Source of the DNA: a virus
Virus record (IMG/VR): IMGVR_UViG_3300008517_000732
Coordinates: 1 to 31,247 of that record
Reading direction: 5' to 3' (one strand)
Length of the DNA: 31,247 nucleotides
Positions 1 to 7,520 of this stretch are shown piece by piece; the first letter of the stretch is position 1; each line of letters opens with the position of its first letter. The notes under the pieces were generated by a model. The model saw only the letters and a program-made list of their open reading frames with translations, did no database searches and was not told where the DNA came from. A program made the position numbers and the translations under genes.

Positions 1-108
1 CCATGTGATAGTATTACAGCAGAAACTAGGCTCCTTGAAGAACTTGGCGAAGGATATAAGATTATCAGCGTAGATTTAAGGTCAGAACAAATTCTGGATT
101 TGAGATGA
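1..108 (+). CDS. Partial small protein, C-terminal end only
   Basis: Frame 1 is open from the first base to a TGA at 106-108, giving 35 residues that end in ISVDLRSEQILDLR. The start lies outside the window. The following gene starts 13 bases later with a good ribosome site, as expected for a compact rightward operon. I do not recognise the family. The call rests on the open frame and the tight spacing only. Confidence 0.45.
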   Translation, partial: PCDSITAETRLLEELGEGYKIISVDLRSEQILDLR

Positions 109-121
109 AAGAGGTAAATCA

Positions 122-340
122 ATGAAAAATTATAAAAGAGATGAAATTCCCTTAAGCCATACTTTTTATGTACTAACTTGCCCTGCCTGTAAAACCGAAC
201 AAATAGTTTTTAGAGTACTGCGAGATAAAACAGGAAATCCATTCTTAGAGGCTAAACTTTCAACGTACTGTTGTGAATGTGGCAGATTTTTCCCATCACA
301 AGACGAAGAACATAAGTCCAAAGAGGCAAAACAAATGTAG
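122..340 (+). CDS. Small zinc-ribbon protein
   Basis: A 72-residue protein with a CPAC pair near residues 20-23 and a CCEC cluster near 50-53, the spacing of a four-cysteine zinc ribbon. AGAGG lies a few bases before the ATG. The acidic, lysine-rich tail after the second cysteine pair looks disordered. It is the first complete gene of a run of small rightward accessory genes. A nucleic-acid or protein-binding role is the usual expectation for such ribbons, but no specific function can be read from the sequence. Confidence 0.7.
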   Translation: MKNYKRDEIPLSHTFYVLTCPACKTEQIVFRVLRDKTGNPFLEAKLSTYCCECGRFFPSQDEEHKSKEAKQM

Positions 341-353
341 AGGACAATCTATA

Positions 354-596
354 ATGGTTATTACAAGAAATTATCGAGGAATAATTGAGATTTGGGGTGT
401 TTCTGAAAAAAGATTATCTCAAGAAGGTGTCGGAAATTGGGTGGTTGCTAAAGGAAAAGGCTGGGGAGAACTTCAACCTATTATTACACTTTATGCTAAA
501 GAGTTTAGAAAATTGTTTCCAAAAGAAAAGTTTCCCAAAATGAATACAAAGAGAAGTATTTCTGGTTTGAGTATTTTATGTGGTGGGAAAAGATAA
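354..596 (+). CDS. Small accessory protein, copy A of a paralogous pair
   Basis: An 80-residue protein. The frame is open further upstream, but the ATG at 354 follows AGGA at about the right distance and lies just after the previous stop, so I place the start there. The C-terminal block EFRKLFPKEKFPKMNTKRS resembles TFKKLFPTEKLPRKGSKTY in the gene at 1188-1400, so the two are probably duplicates. No known domain is recognised. Its neighbours are other small accessory genes. Confidence 0.65.
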   Translation: MVITRNYRGIIEIWGVSEKRLSQEGVGNWVVAKGKGWGELQPIITLYAKEFRKLFPKEKFPKMNTKRSISGLSILCGGKR

Positions 597-597
597 G

Positions 598-705
598 GTG
601 AATAAACAAAAGCTTAAAACCCATATCAAACTTTGTAAAAAGAACCTAAGAAGCAGTAAAGTAAAATGTTGTGCTAATTGTCCTTTTGAAAAGGAGATGA
701 AATGA
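598..705 (+). CDS. Cysteine-rich microprotein
   Basis: A 35-residue frame from a GTG at 598 to TGA at 703-705. It is basic, with cysteines in LCKK and CCANC that could bind one zinc ion. Its stop overlaps the ATG of the next small frame (ATGA). The ribosome site before the GTG is weak. The frame fills what would otherwise be a gap between genes, and the cysteine pattern matches the many zinc-ribbon proteins around it. Family unknown. Confidence 0.45.
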   Translation: MNKQKLKTHIKLCKKNLRSSKVKCCANCPFEKEMK

Positions 706-776
706 GAGAAATTAAATTCAGAGCATGGGATAAGGAAATCTATCTGAAACTTTTAGAAATTGAGAAAAAAGGTTAG
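702..776 (+). pseudogene. Truncated YopX-family protein (N-terminal remnant)
   Basis: The frame begins MREIKFRAWDKE, the characteristic opening of the YopX family of phage and plasmid proteins, which are usually well over 100 residues. Here it stops after 24 residues (TAG at 774-776). A strong AAGGAG site lies upstream and the ATG overlaps the previous stop, so the start is still translated. The reading frame then gives way to the ribosome site of the next gene. I read it as a gene whose body was deleted, leaving a start that may now serve translational coupling. Confidence 0.6.
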
Positions 777-786
777 GAGATACATT

Positions 787-966
787 ATGGGAAAAGAATT
801 TGAGAAATTCTGGGAATATTATTGTAGGAACGATTTAACTCTTAGAGAAAAACATTGGGGAAAAACGGGATGGAAACAAGCATTAAAGTGGCTTTATGAG
901 AAATTAGACCATTCCGAAGAACACAAAGAATTGAAGGATATTATCATGGAAGAATTGGAGAATTAA
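787..966 (+). CDS. Small accessory protein with GWKxALxW motif, copy B
   Basis: A 59-residue protein starting at the ATG at 787, eight bases after TAGGAG; an in-frame upstream start at 760 would overlap the YopX remnant and lacks a site. It contains GWKQALKW around residues 33-40 and an acidic helical tail ending EELEN. The next gene has GWKAALEW and a tail ending EELED, so the two are paralogues. Predicted as mostly alpha-helical from composition. Function unknown. Confidence 0.65.
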   Translation: MGKEFEKFWEYYCRNDLTLREKHWGKTGWKQALKWLYEKLDHSEEHKELKDIIMEELEN

Positions 967-967
967 A

Positions 968-1186
968 ATGAAAGAGTTTAATAAATGGAACGCAGACAAT
1001 TATCTACCAAACGAAACAATTATAGATATAAGAGTTCAAAAAGGTAGAAATGACGGCTGGAAAGCAGCACTGGAGTGGTTTAAGGAAATAATTCAAATAG
1101 CCCCAGAATTTAGAAATTTTACTGTTTCTGATATAAAACAAATTAAAGAATACATAAATAGGGAGTTGGAAGAATTGGAGGATTAA
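968..1186 (+). CDS. Small accessory protein with GWKxALxW motif, copy B'
   Basis: A 72-residue protein that begins two bases after the previous stop, preceded by GGAG. It shares KEF near the N-terminus, the GWKAALEW block (about residues 31-38) and the acidic EELE tail with the gene at 787-966. It has a longer C-terminal helix (IKQIKEYINRELEELE). The pair most simply arose by tandem duplication. No enzymatic motif is visible and the function is unknown. Confidence 0.65.
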   Translation: MKEFNKWNADNYLPNETIIDIRVQKGRNDGWKAALEWFKEIIQIAPEFRNFTVSDIKQIKEYINRELEELED

Positions 1187-1187
1187 A

Positions 1188-1400
1188 ATGATAATGACTA
1201 GAACGGCATATACTATTTCAGGATATGATATTATAGAGTTTTGGAATACGGATGATAAAAGAAAAACCAATATATGTGATAGCGAATTTTTACTCGAAAT
1301 AATGAATAAGGATACTTTCAAGAAACTATTCCCAACAGAGAAATTACCGAGAAAAGGCTCAAAGACTTATATCTCACACCTAAAGATAATAAGGGGGTAA
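1188..1400 (+). CDS. Small accessory protein, copy A'
   Basis: A 70-residue protein starting one base after the previous stop, with GGAGG upstream. Its C-terminal part FKKLFPTEKLPRKGSKTYIS matches the gene at 354-596, giving a mirrored order A-B-B'-A' for the four genes. The N-terminal halves are more diverged. No known domain. The tight packing implies co-transcription with its neighbours. Confidence 0.65.
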   Translation: MIMTRTAYTISGYDIIEFWNTDDKRKTNICDSEFLLEIMNKDTFKKLFPTEKLPRKGSKTYISHLKIIRG

Positions 1401-1402
1401 AA

Positions 1403-1549
1403 ATGAATGAAAGAATGGTAGCAATAAAAAGGGGGCAGCAAATACAAACTTCTTTTGGTCTTTGGACGGCCCCTGAAGATGGTAATTATTTAATAAGTTG
1501 TAAAATACTTCTAATTGACGAAGGAGAGGAGGCAGCTAAAGATGAGTAA
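1403..1549 (+). CDS. Hypothetical 48-residue protein
   Basis: ATG at 1403 follows the strong site AAGGGGGT, and the frame runs to TAA at 1547-1549. The product has a basic N-terminus (MNERMVAIKRG), a central stretch rich in beta-formers and an acidic tail (DEGEEAAKDE). It overlaps the start of the next gene by eight bases. There is no recognisable family. The ribosome site and the overlap support it as a real gene. Confidence 0.55.
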   Translation: MNERMVAIKRGQQIQTSFGLWTAPEDGNYLISCKILLIDEGEEAAKDE

Positions 1550-1748
1550 AGGCAGTTGGTACAGACCAATAGATAAAGAAAAATACGATAAGAATTATCT
1601 ACGGTTATACGGTCAACCGTGTCCAGATTGTAAAACAAAAGGCTATTTTGAGGATAAACCAGTGTTAAAAGGTGCTCCTGTAAAAACTCTTTGTCTTTTT
1701 TGTAATGGTATTGGTTATGTGGAAAAACCTAAAAATGAAAAAGATTAG
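1542..1748 (+). CDS. Zinc-finger protein with DnaJ-like CxxCxxxG repeats
   Basis: A 68-residue protein. The ATG at 1542 follows GGAGG, so it is preferred to the upstream in-frame start at 1515. It contains CPDCKTKGYF and, about 24 residues later, CLFCNGIGYV, two CxxCxxxG units like those of the DnaJ cysteine-rich domain, which together bind one zinc. The remainder is charged. Such stand-alone zinc fingers are common in phage accessory regions; the partner is unknown. Its 3' end overlaps the start of the HNH gene. Confidence 0.65.
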   Translation: MSKGSWYRPIDKEKYDKNYLRLYGQPCPDCKTKGYFEDKPVLKGAPVKTLCLFCNGIGYVEKPKNEKD

Positions 1749-2223
1749 ACTAACCCAAGGTAAGTATGCTACTGTAGACAGTTGGAACTATGAATGGCTT
1801 AATCAATGGAAATGGTATGCCCTTAAAAGCTGCCATTCACATAACTTTTATGCTGCAAGAAAAATAAAATTATCTAATTGTAAACAAGTTACAATACTAA
1901 TGCATAGAGAAATACTTGGTTTGAAGTGCGGCGATAAACAGCAGGCTGACCATATTAATCATAACGAATTAGATAATAGGGAAGAAAATCTTAGAATTTG
2001 TACATTAACAGAAAATAATAGAAACCGTATTTCACGAACAGGAACAAGCAAATATAAGGGCGTTTATTGGAACAAAGGAAAGCGAAAATGGCATGCACAG
2101 ATTGGTTTTAATGGTAAAGTTATTTATCTTGGCCAATTTATAAGTGAAATTAAGGCTGCTAAAATATATAATAATGCTGCTCTAAAATACCACGGAGAAT
2201 ACGCCCAACTTAATTCAATTTAA
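1735..2223 (+). CDS. HNH homing endonuclease with C-terminal AP2 domain
   Basis: A 162-residue protein starting MKKIRLTQGKYATVD, the usual opening of this family; the ATG at 1735 overlaps the end of the previous gene. The N-terminal half holds the HNH fold, with HREILG and ADHINHNELDNREENLR supplying the metal-binding and catalytic histidine and asparagine residues. The C-terminal half (from SKYKGVYW to GEYAQLN) is an AP2-type DNA-binding domain. Proteins of this kind nick or cut DNA and spread themselves between phage genomes as free-standing selfish genes. No interrupted host gene is evident around it. Confidence 0.9.
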   Translation: MKKIRLTQGKYATVDSWNYEWLNQWKWYALKSCHSHNFYAARKIKLSNCKQVTILMHREILGLKCGDKQQADHINHNELDNREENLRICTLTENNRNRISRTGTSKYKGVYWNKGKRKWHAQIGFNGKVIYLGQFISEIKAAKIYNNAALKYHGEYAQLNSI

Positions 2224-2413
2224 CTAACACTAAAAATAAAAACTATATGTTTGAGGTGTCGGGGCTGTGGATACGTAGAGAAGCGGTCAGATAGCGATTA
2301 AGACCCTCAGCAGCCTTTCTAATGGACTATAATCTAAAACATGTATAATATGACTAATTAACAGGACTTTGTGGATTGTAGACGAATATAGAGCGTTTTA
2401 TAAAGGGTTTAAC
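2224..2413 (+). other. Intergenic stretch with folded GC-richer patch
   Basis: No gene is seen in these 190 bases. A GC-richer patch at 2251-2315 contains GGCTG (2263-2267) matching CAGCC (2311-2315), enclosing GGTC (2285-2288) and GACC (2303-2306), so it could fold. Two TATAAT boxes (2328-2333 and 2344-2349) lie downstream but neither has a good -35 partner. The patch lacks the T-loop and acceptor pairing of a tRNA. It could be a leader of the next gene or a remnant brought in with the HNH gene. Confidence 0.3.
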
Positions 2414-2845
2414 ATGAATACTTGCCATGATTGTGGAGTAAAAGAAGGTCAAATACATAAGTTTGGCTGTGACCATGAACGATGTCCGTTCTGCGGAGGT
2501 CAACTAATCTCTTGTGGATGTATCTATGATAAGCTTGGTATTGATTGTTCGCCTGAAACTGAGGTTTATGCAAAAGGAGCAACTGATAAACAAATAGACA
2601 AATGGATTAATATTTTAGAAGAGAAAGGCAGAGTTCCTTATATTGAATGGCCTTGGGTTTGTGCTTACTGTGGTGAATTGTGGCCTGAGTTGTTTAAGGT
2701 TTCTAATGAAGAGTGGAATAAATATATCCAGATTAATATGAGGCATAGTATTGTATGCAAAAAATGTTTTAATAAAATTAAGAAGTTAATAAATAGGGGG
2801 TTTAGAGAATATCAGAAGGTTAATTGCGTTGGCCGACATTGGTGA
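2414..2845 (+). CDS. Conserved double zinc-ribbon protein (CHDCG / CPFCGGQL)
   Basis: A 143-residue protein. The ATG at 2414 follows AAGGG, so the upstream TTG frame extension is not needed. The N-terminus [20 protein letters not shown] and the block [12 protein letters not shown] are typical of a small family found in diverse bacteria and phages. The second half has a further ribbon ([12 protein letters not shown] and IVCKKC). With ten or so cysteines it probably binds two or more zinc ions. Its biochemical role is not established. The last seven codons overlap the 5' half of the tRNA-Tyr gene, an unusual arrangement. Confidence 0.75.
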   Translation: MNTCHDCGVKEGQIHKFGCDHERCPFCGGQLISCGCIYDKLGIDCSPETEVYAKGATDKQIDKWINILEEKGRVPYIEWPWVCAYCGELWPELFKVSNEEWNKYIQINMRHSIVCKKCFNKIKKLINRGFREYQKVNCVGRHW

Positions 2846-2906
2846 GTCAAACAGGCTGTAAACCTGTGCCTGCAAGGGCTTGGAAGTTCGATTCTTCCCC
2901 AACGCA
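2826..2906 (+). tRNA. tRNA-Tyr (GTA)
   Basis: Complete class II tRNA. Acceptor arms 2826-2832 (GCGTTGG) and 2899-2905 (CCAACGC) pair over seven bases, with discriminator A at 2906. The D stem is GAC/GTC (2835-2837, 2846-2848) with GG in the loop. The anticodon stem ACAGG/CCTGT (2851-2855, 2863-2867) encloses CTGTAAA, anticodon GTA at 2858-2860. There is a 13-base variable arm (2868-2880), as in bacterial tRNA-Tyr, and a T arm GGAAG-TTCGATT-CTTCC (2882-2898). The 3' CCA is not encoded. The 5' end overlaps the upstream coding frame. Confidence 0.95.
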
Positions 2907-2916
2907 TTTAGCTTTC

Positions 2917-3066
2917 TTATTTAAGAATAAGCCCAACCAAAGCAGTTAACGTAATAGTCCAAGCTGCTAAGGTAAATAAGAAATGATGTTTAAGATGGTT
3001 CGAGAATTGCTCTTTAAGCTCTTCTAATTTAATATTTATTTCGGTCAGCAAGTCGTGGTCAGACAT
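2917..3066 (-). CDS. XhlA/holin-like small membrane protein
   Basis: A 49-residue frame on the minus strand, preceded by AAGGGG. It starts MSDHDLLTEINIKLEELKEQ, an amphipathic, coiled-coil-prone segment, followed by one hydrophobic span (about residues 29-48, LFTLAAWTITLTALVGLIL) and a final lysine. This plan, short coiled coil then one membrane helix near the C-terminus, is that of hemolysin XhlA-type lysis-accessory proteins and small holins. It is the last gene of the late operon, the usual place for lysis genes. The identification is by architecture; no endolysin is recognised beside it. Confidence 0.7.
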   Translation of the reverse strand: MSDHDLLTEINIKLEELKEQFSNHLKHHFLFTLAAWTITLTALVGLILK

Positions 3067-3108
3067 TTAATTTCCCCTTATCTCTCACGGAGCACGGAGG
3101 CTCTGCTA

Positions 3109-6100
3109 TCATTTCATCTGTTCTCTACGTTGTAAATCTTTATAATTAGCTTGTGTAGTTAATCTCATCCGAGCTTCCTTCTTTATCTCGTCTATGGCAT
3201 CCTGGAGAATCTCTCTCTTTTCGTTATTATCCCTCAACTTATATGAACTATGAGTAATTAACTGAGTAAGATATTTGTTCAGGAGAACAGTCATTTCAGC
3301 TTGGTATGTTTTATATCGTTTATTGTTAAGATACCAGCCACTTCCTATGTTTCTTCCTACGTTGCCAATATCTAGTACATATTTATCAAGTTCAGAGCGG
3401 ATATTCTTATCAAGCTTTTTAGTAACCTTTCTACCCGTCTTGTCGGCTTCTCCTAATATTCTGCCAATAAAATCAAAGTCATGCCTGTCTATCTTGGCCT
3501 CTGCCCTCATTAACTCTATTTGAGGATTATACTCTTCCAACGCTTTCTGAGCTTCCGGCCCCAACTCTTCCCAATTTACTCCAAAATACTGCTTAGCTAA
3601 TTTATTCTCAAGTTTGCGTGTATCTTGAGTAAGTGTAGTAGGATAGGTTTGTACACCTATTCCATGCCAGGCCAAAGGAGCTATAATACCCGTAGTCGTT
3701 AATCCTTGGTATCTCATAGCTTCAATAACATCCTGAATAAATAAGGGAGCAAGTCTTTCATAAACTTGTTTACTCACATCCGTAGGGGCTAAAGAGAGCT
3801 TCTCGCCAAGGAACGTCTCTCCTCTCCAGAGGTCAACAGCTAATCCAGCATGAGGGGATAGTTTACTTTGTAAGAACCTTCCTATTATCTCAGTACGCTC
3901 CACATCGTATACTCTACCAGTTTCAGTAGCTTTCCTCTTCCCAGCAGCTAATTGAGCAATGGTTCTTAAAATAGGTTGATAACCTCCTGTAATATCTACT
4001 CTTGTTTTCCCATGTCTTACTTTCAGGAAATCAGTAGATAATGGATTCCATTCTACATCTATTTTATCTTTATCGTCTCTGTCTAATAAATAAAGCGTAG
4101 CTAAAGTAAAAGCTAAAAACTTAACTAAAGTTCCGGCTAACATCTTTCTCGCAGGAGAATATTGCCTTGCTTTAATATCCTTTCCTGAAGGAATGACATC
4201 CAAAGGTGTTCTAATTAATCCCATAGCCAATCGTGGAGCAAAGAAGATAAGACCAACTTCCTGAAGTTTTTGTAACGTTTTTGGTAATTTTCCTCTACCG
4301 GTTATATCATTGGCAAACGTAGCAAGTTCTTTTTGATGTCTGGCAGTCATACCAGTTCCTTCTGATAATTCTTTTGCTTTGAAATACCATCCAAATCTTA
4401 ATTCATTTACTGTACCAATAAATCCTCTAGCAGAAGCCCTAATGCCAGGAATCTTTTGAATCATATTAGAAGCAAACATCTCTTCGCCCCTTACTGCACT
4501 ATCAAGAGAGGTTTCTTCTATACCACGCCTAATAGCCTCTTGGTATAAAGGGTGAGTTTTACGCTTCAGTTCAATATAATTAAAGTACTTCTCAGAGGCA
4601 AACATCCTATATCCACGTGCTACCGACCTAGCCCATAATTTAGGGTCAGCAAATAATACTTTCCATCCCTGCCTACCTCCTGCCGAAAGGTCTATAGAAG
4701 TCAAAAGAGACCAGGGAGCAAAACTAAGATCTTTAATAAAATCCCAGGTCTTTTGAATCTTAGTTCTGTTCCTTAATATCTCTGTTATAGCATCCTTGCT
4801 TAAAAGCCCAGCTTTCTCCATCACAGCCAGTTCATGTTTAGCTGGGATAACTCCATCAAATAAAAGCTTTTGAACACCTTCAGCAGCACTTAGCTGTTCC
4901 CCCTCTGTTAATATAGTTGAAGTTGTTATAACATCAAAAGCATTATCTATTTCTTCGCTTGTAAATTTATCTTGAAGCGGAGTTATATCTTGTTTCAATC
5001 TTCCTTTAAGAGCTTGCTTAGCTATAGCTATTCTCTGTCGTGGGTCTTTTACATCTTTTTTAATATTCCTGAACTCTTCAAATCGTCTTGCTCTTTCTTT
5101 AGAAACCTCAGCTTCCTCAACAGGACGCATCTGTTCAATTTCAACGACTACATCGTCAAGTTTATTCCTAAACTGTTCGGCTACAGTCAGTTCTTCAGGA
5201 GCAAATTTAACCGGCATGGCTTCAGAAGTAAGCCCCACGCCCTCATAACCTTCTTCACCAAGAAGAAATTCTTTGGCATCTCTAAGCGCAATTTCTATGT
5301 TTCCTACGGAACCAAGTGCCTGTGTTATTTCTTTTCCGCCGTCAAAATAAGTAACTATAGCTTGTGCTCCGCCGCCGACCTTTTCTCTAATAGTTATCGT
5401 GGCATCTTGTATTTTGAATTTACCTAATTTATAAGTAGTACCATCCTGCCTTGTTATAGTATACCAACCATTGCCATGATTTTCTTTTTTTAATATACCA
5501 GACTTTATATTCTTTCCGCCCTCCCAATCTAGCACTGGTTCAACCTGCTTGGCCTCTGCTTTTGTCTGTGCCTTAAATCCGCTATCACCAAATACTTCTC
5601 TATTCTCATCTAATTGTCTTAACAGGTGGGTTTTCTCTATATCTGATAGTTTACTCTCGTTAATAACCTTAGCTGTATTCTGCATCTCTTGAGTAGTAGG
5701 TGCGGCTATTGACGGCGTGGCGGAAACAAATGCTCCTCCTCCTCCAAGAATTGTTCCGGCAAAAGCACCACCTAATCCAGCTTCACCTATTTGAGTAAGG
5801 ATTGCTTTATAATCAGGACTCCCGTCTTCTAACTTAGGATAGTCTCCTCTTAAAGCAGCAGGAATACCAATAGATACTCCCTCCTGTGCAGCTTCCTGTA
5901 ACCCCTCCTCTAAGGCTAATTTGAGTATTTCACCTGTAAAGTTCCTTATATCCCCACCTATCATATTCCAGGCTTTATTGCGAATATTACGAGTAAACCC
6001 TTGAATACTGAACTTTCCAGCTTTGTGAAAGCCTATAAGTCTTCTTATCTGTAACGACTCAAGATATGCGTTAATCGAGCCTACAATCACCCTCTCGGCC

Positions 6101-6678
6101 TGTGCTTGAGCTTCTGTGGCTCCGGTAGCCTTAGCGTGTTCATAAGCACTATCGCCCTCTACAGCGAACGCTACACCCCCTGAGCCTATGGCCTGTCCTA
6201 GAGCTACGCTTTTCCCAGCCGCTCCGAATACAGCCCCTCCAGCATAGCCTCCTGCTAAAGAGGTAGCCATAAACGGTATAGCTTCTCCCAAGACTTTACC
6301 AGACCATGCAGCAGCACCTTCATGGGTAGGATTGAAACGTTCTCTTGCACTTATAATTCTTTCTTTAGCAGTTAATAATCGTTCTTGTACTCCAGGTATA
6401 AATTGAACAGCTGCAAGAGGAACCGGCGAAGCGGCAGCCGTCCCTACTAATCCAGAAGCTACGTTTAGAAAGCCACTAAACACACCTTTACTATATTCAT
6501 CAGCAAATGTAGCTACAGCACCTTCTTCTGTTAAAGATTCGTCTAATCCAAAAGACCTGCCAAACTGTTGAAATGTTATCTGGTCTTTATAGTACTTATT
6601 GTAGAGAGCCTGGGAAAGCTGTAAATCAGGCACATCTCGATACTGCGGATAAAGTTGTCTGAACTCAGTTAGATTCAT
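3109..6678 (-). CDS. Large internal virion / DNA-ejection protein
   Basis: A protein of 1,189 residues. It opens with a short motif (YPQYRDVPDLQLSQALYNKYY) that recurs at the start of large virion proteins of podovirus-like phages. Residues about 60-330 hold several glycine/alanine-rich hydrophobic stretches, as in proteins that enter the host envelope. The middle is charged and helical. The C-terminal third has DLSAGGRQG (about 662), a membrane-like helix LVKFLAFTLATLYLL (about 850), then TDFLKVRHGKTRVDITGGYQ and LAPLFIQDVIEAM (about 980), blocks shared by the large polyvalent-associated phage proteins. I infer it is carried in the capsid and ejected with the DNA. No lytic transglycosylase or peptidase motif is evident. 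The start overlaps the previous stop (TAATG). Confidence 0.75.
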   Translation of the reverse strand: MNLTEFRQLYPQYRDVPDLQLSQALYNKYYKDQITFQQFGRSFGLDESLTEEGAVATFADEYSKGVFSGFLNVASGLVGTAAASPVPLAAVQFIPGVQERLLTAKERIISARERFNPTHEGAAAWSGKVLGEAIPFMATSLAGGYAGGAVFGAAGKSVALGQAIGSGGVAFAVEGDSAYEHAKATGATEAQAQAERVIVGSINAYLESLQIRRLIGFHKAGKFSIQGFTRNIRNKAWNMIGGDIRNFTGEILKLALEEGLQEAAQEGVSIGIPAALRGDYPKLEDGSPDYKAILTQIGEAGLGGAFAGTILGGGGAFVSATPSIAAPTTQEMQNTAKVINESKLSDIEKTHLLRQLDENREVFGDSGFKAQTKAEAKQVEPVLDWEGGKNIKSGILKKENHGNGWYTITRQDGTTYKLGKFKIQDATITIREKVGGGAQAIVTYFDGGKEITQALGSVGNIEIALRDAKEFLLGEEGYEGVGLTSEAMPVKFAPEELTVAEQFRNKLDDVVVEIEQMRPVEEAEVSKERARRFEEFRNIKKDVKDPRQRIAIAKQALKGRLKQDITPLQDKFTSEEIDNAFDVITTSTILTEGEQLSAAEGVQKLLFDGVIPAKHELAVMEKAGLLSKDAITEILRNRTKIQKTWDFIKDLSFAPWSLLTSIDLSAGGRQGWKVLFADPKLWARSVARGYRMFASEKYFNYIELKRKTHPLYQEAIRRGIEETSLDSAVRGEEMFASNMIQKIPGIRASARGFIGTVNELRFGWYFKAKELSEGTGMTARHQKELATFANDITGRGKLPKTLQKLQEVGLIFFAPRLAMGLIRTPLDVIPSGKDIKARQYSPARKMLAGTLVKFLAFTLATLYLLDRDDKDKIDVEWNPLSTDFLKVRHGKTRVDITGGYQPILRTIAQLAAGKRKATETGRVYDVERTEIIGRFLQSKLSPHAGLAVDLWRGETFLGEKLSLAPTDVSKQVYERLAPLFIQDVIEAMRYQGLTTTGIIAPLAWHGIGVQTYPTTLTQDTRKLENKLAKQYFGVNWEELGPEAQKALEEYNPQIELMRAEAKIDRHDFDFIGRILGEADKTGRKVTKKLDKNIRSELDKYVLDIGNVGRNIGSGWYLNNKRYKTYQAEMTVLLNKYLTQLITHSSYKLRDNNEKREILQDAIDEIKKEARMRLTTQANYKDLQRREQMK

Positions 6679-7505
6679 TAAATTCCACCATAACCACCGG
6701 CCAACACTTTTGACACTGTTTCTTGTGTTTTTCTGCGTTCTTCAACTTGTTCTCTTTGTCTTACTATAGCAGCAAGAAGGTAACCTTTAGCTTTATATTC
6801 AGGCCACTGTGAAGCATTTATAGTTTCTTTCTTACCATCTGGAGATATTACTTCAAACTTATTTTGAGCTTCTAAAGACATTACCTCTTTAGAAAGTTGG
6901 GCGGTTGGTACATTTACTATATTCAATCCTAATGGATTTTCCGGCGACGGCTGGCCTGTTCCAGTTTCGGGAAATGAGGTAACTTCACCACCTTCAGAAA
7001 AATCAAACATCGACTGTTTTCTTTTTTCTAATTCAGGAAATAATTCAGGAAATAATGTAGGGCTTACTCCAATAGCATCTAATTTTAATTTCAACTTTAT
7101 ATCTTCTTTTTTATCATCCATGCCTTCCAGCAGCGGAGAATCCATGATGACCTTTTCTTTAGTATTATATTCCTCAAGGGCTTGTTGTCTTTGCCGTTCT
7201 TTTCTTTCAAAATCAAGACGAGAAACCGTTTCCATCTTTTCCAATTCCCAAGCTTTGGCCCGTTCCTCTGTCTCTACTTGCCATGCTCTTGCTCGTTTTT
7301 CTCTTTCAAGATTTAATTGGGCTTGGAATCGGGCGAGGTCTTCTCGTTGCTTCATAGACATAATCTGCAAAGCCATCTGTTGCTGCTGTTGTTCCTCTTG
7401 ACGAGCTAATTCAGCTTGACGTGCTGTTTTCAATGATTGGCCTATTTGTTTAGCAGCAGTTCCATAAAATGCCCCTGCTCCTGGCTGCTCTTTGATTACT
7501 GCCAT
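6678..7505 (-). CDS. Coiled-coil virion protein, probable internal protein
   Basis: A 275-residue protein preceded by TAGGAG. Residues about 30-120 are a long charged coiled coil rich in Gln, Glu, Arg and Lys, including a run of five glutamines. The middle is proline- and glycine-rich, and a second coiled coil (VRQREQVEERRKTQETVSKVL) precedes a GGYGGI tail. It lies between the fiber gene and the ejection protein. Small helical proteins in this place are often ejected together with the large one; that role is inferred from position. Confidence 0.65.
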   Translation of the reverse strand: MAVIKEQPGAGAFYGTAAKQIGQSLKTARQAELARQEEQQQQQMALQIMSMKQREDLARFQAQLNLEREKRARAWQVETEERAKAWELEKMETVSRLDFERKERQRQQALEEYNTKEKVIMDSPLLEGMDDKKEDIKLKLKLDAIGVSPTLFPELFPELEKRKQSMFDFSEGGEVTSFPETGTGQPSPENPLGLNIVNVPTAQLSKEVMSLEAQNKFEVISPDGKKETINASQWPEYKAKGYLLAAIVRQREQVEERRKTQETVSKVLAGGYGGI

Positions 7506-7520
7506 ATTAACTCCTATTCT

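Noticed and set aside
2251-2320. Possible second tRNA or group I intron piece near the HNH gene
   Set aside because: No acceptor pairing, T loop or anticodon arm can be found, and the conserved core elements of a group I intron are missing.
2916-2931. CTTATT-TAAG-AATAAG as a terminator between the tRNA and the late operon
   Set aside because: The stem is only six weak pairs, lies within the coding end of the membrane protein and has no T run on either strand.
4972-5427. 151-codon open frame on the plus strand inside the ejection protein gene
   Set aside because: It is antisense to a well-supported gene, has no ribosome site and its product is biased towards Phe, Ser and Leu as expected from the opposite strand.
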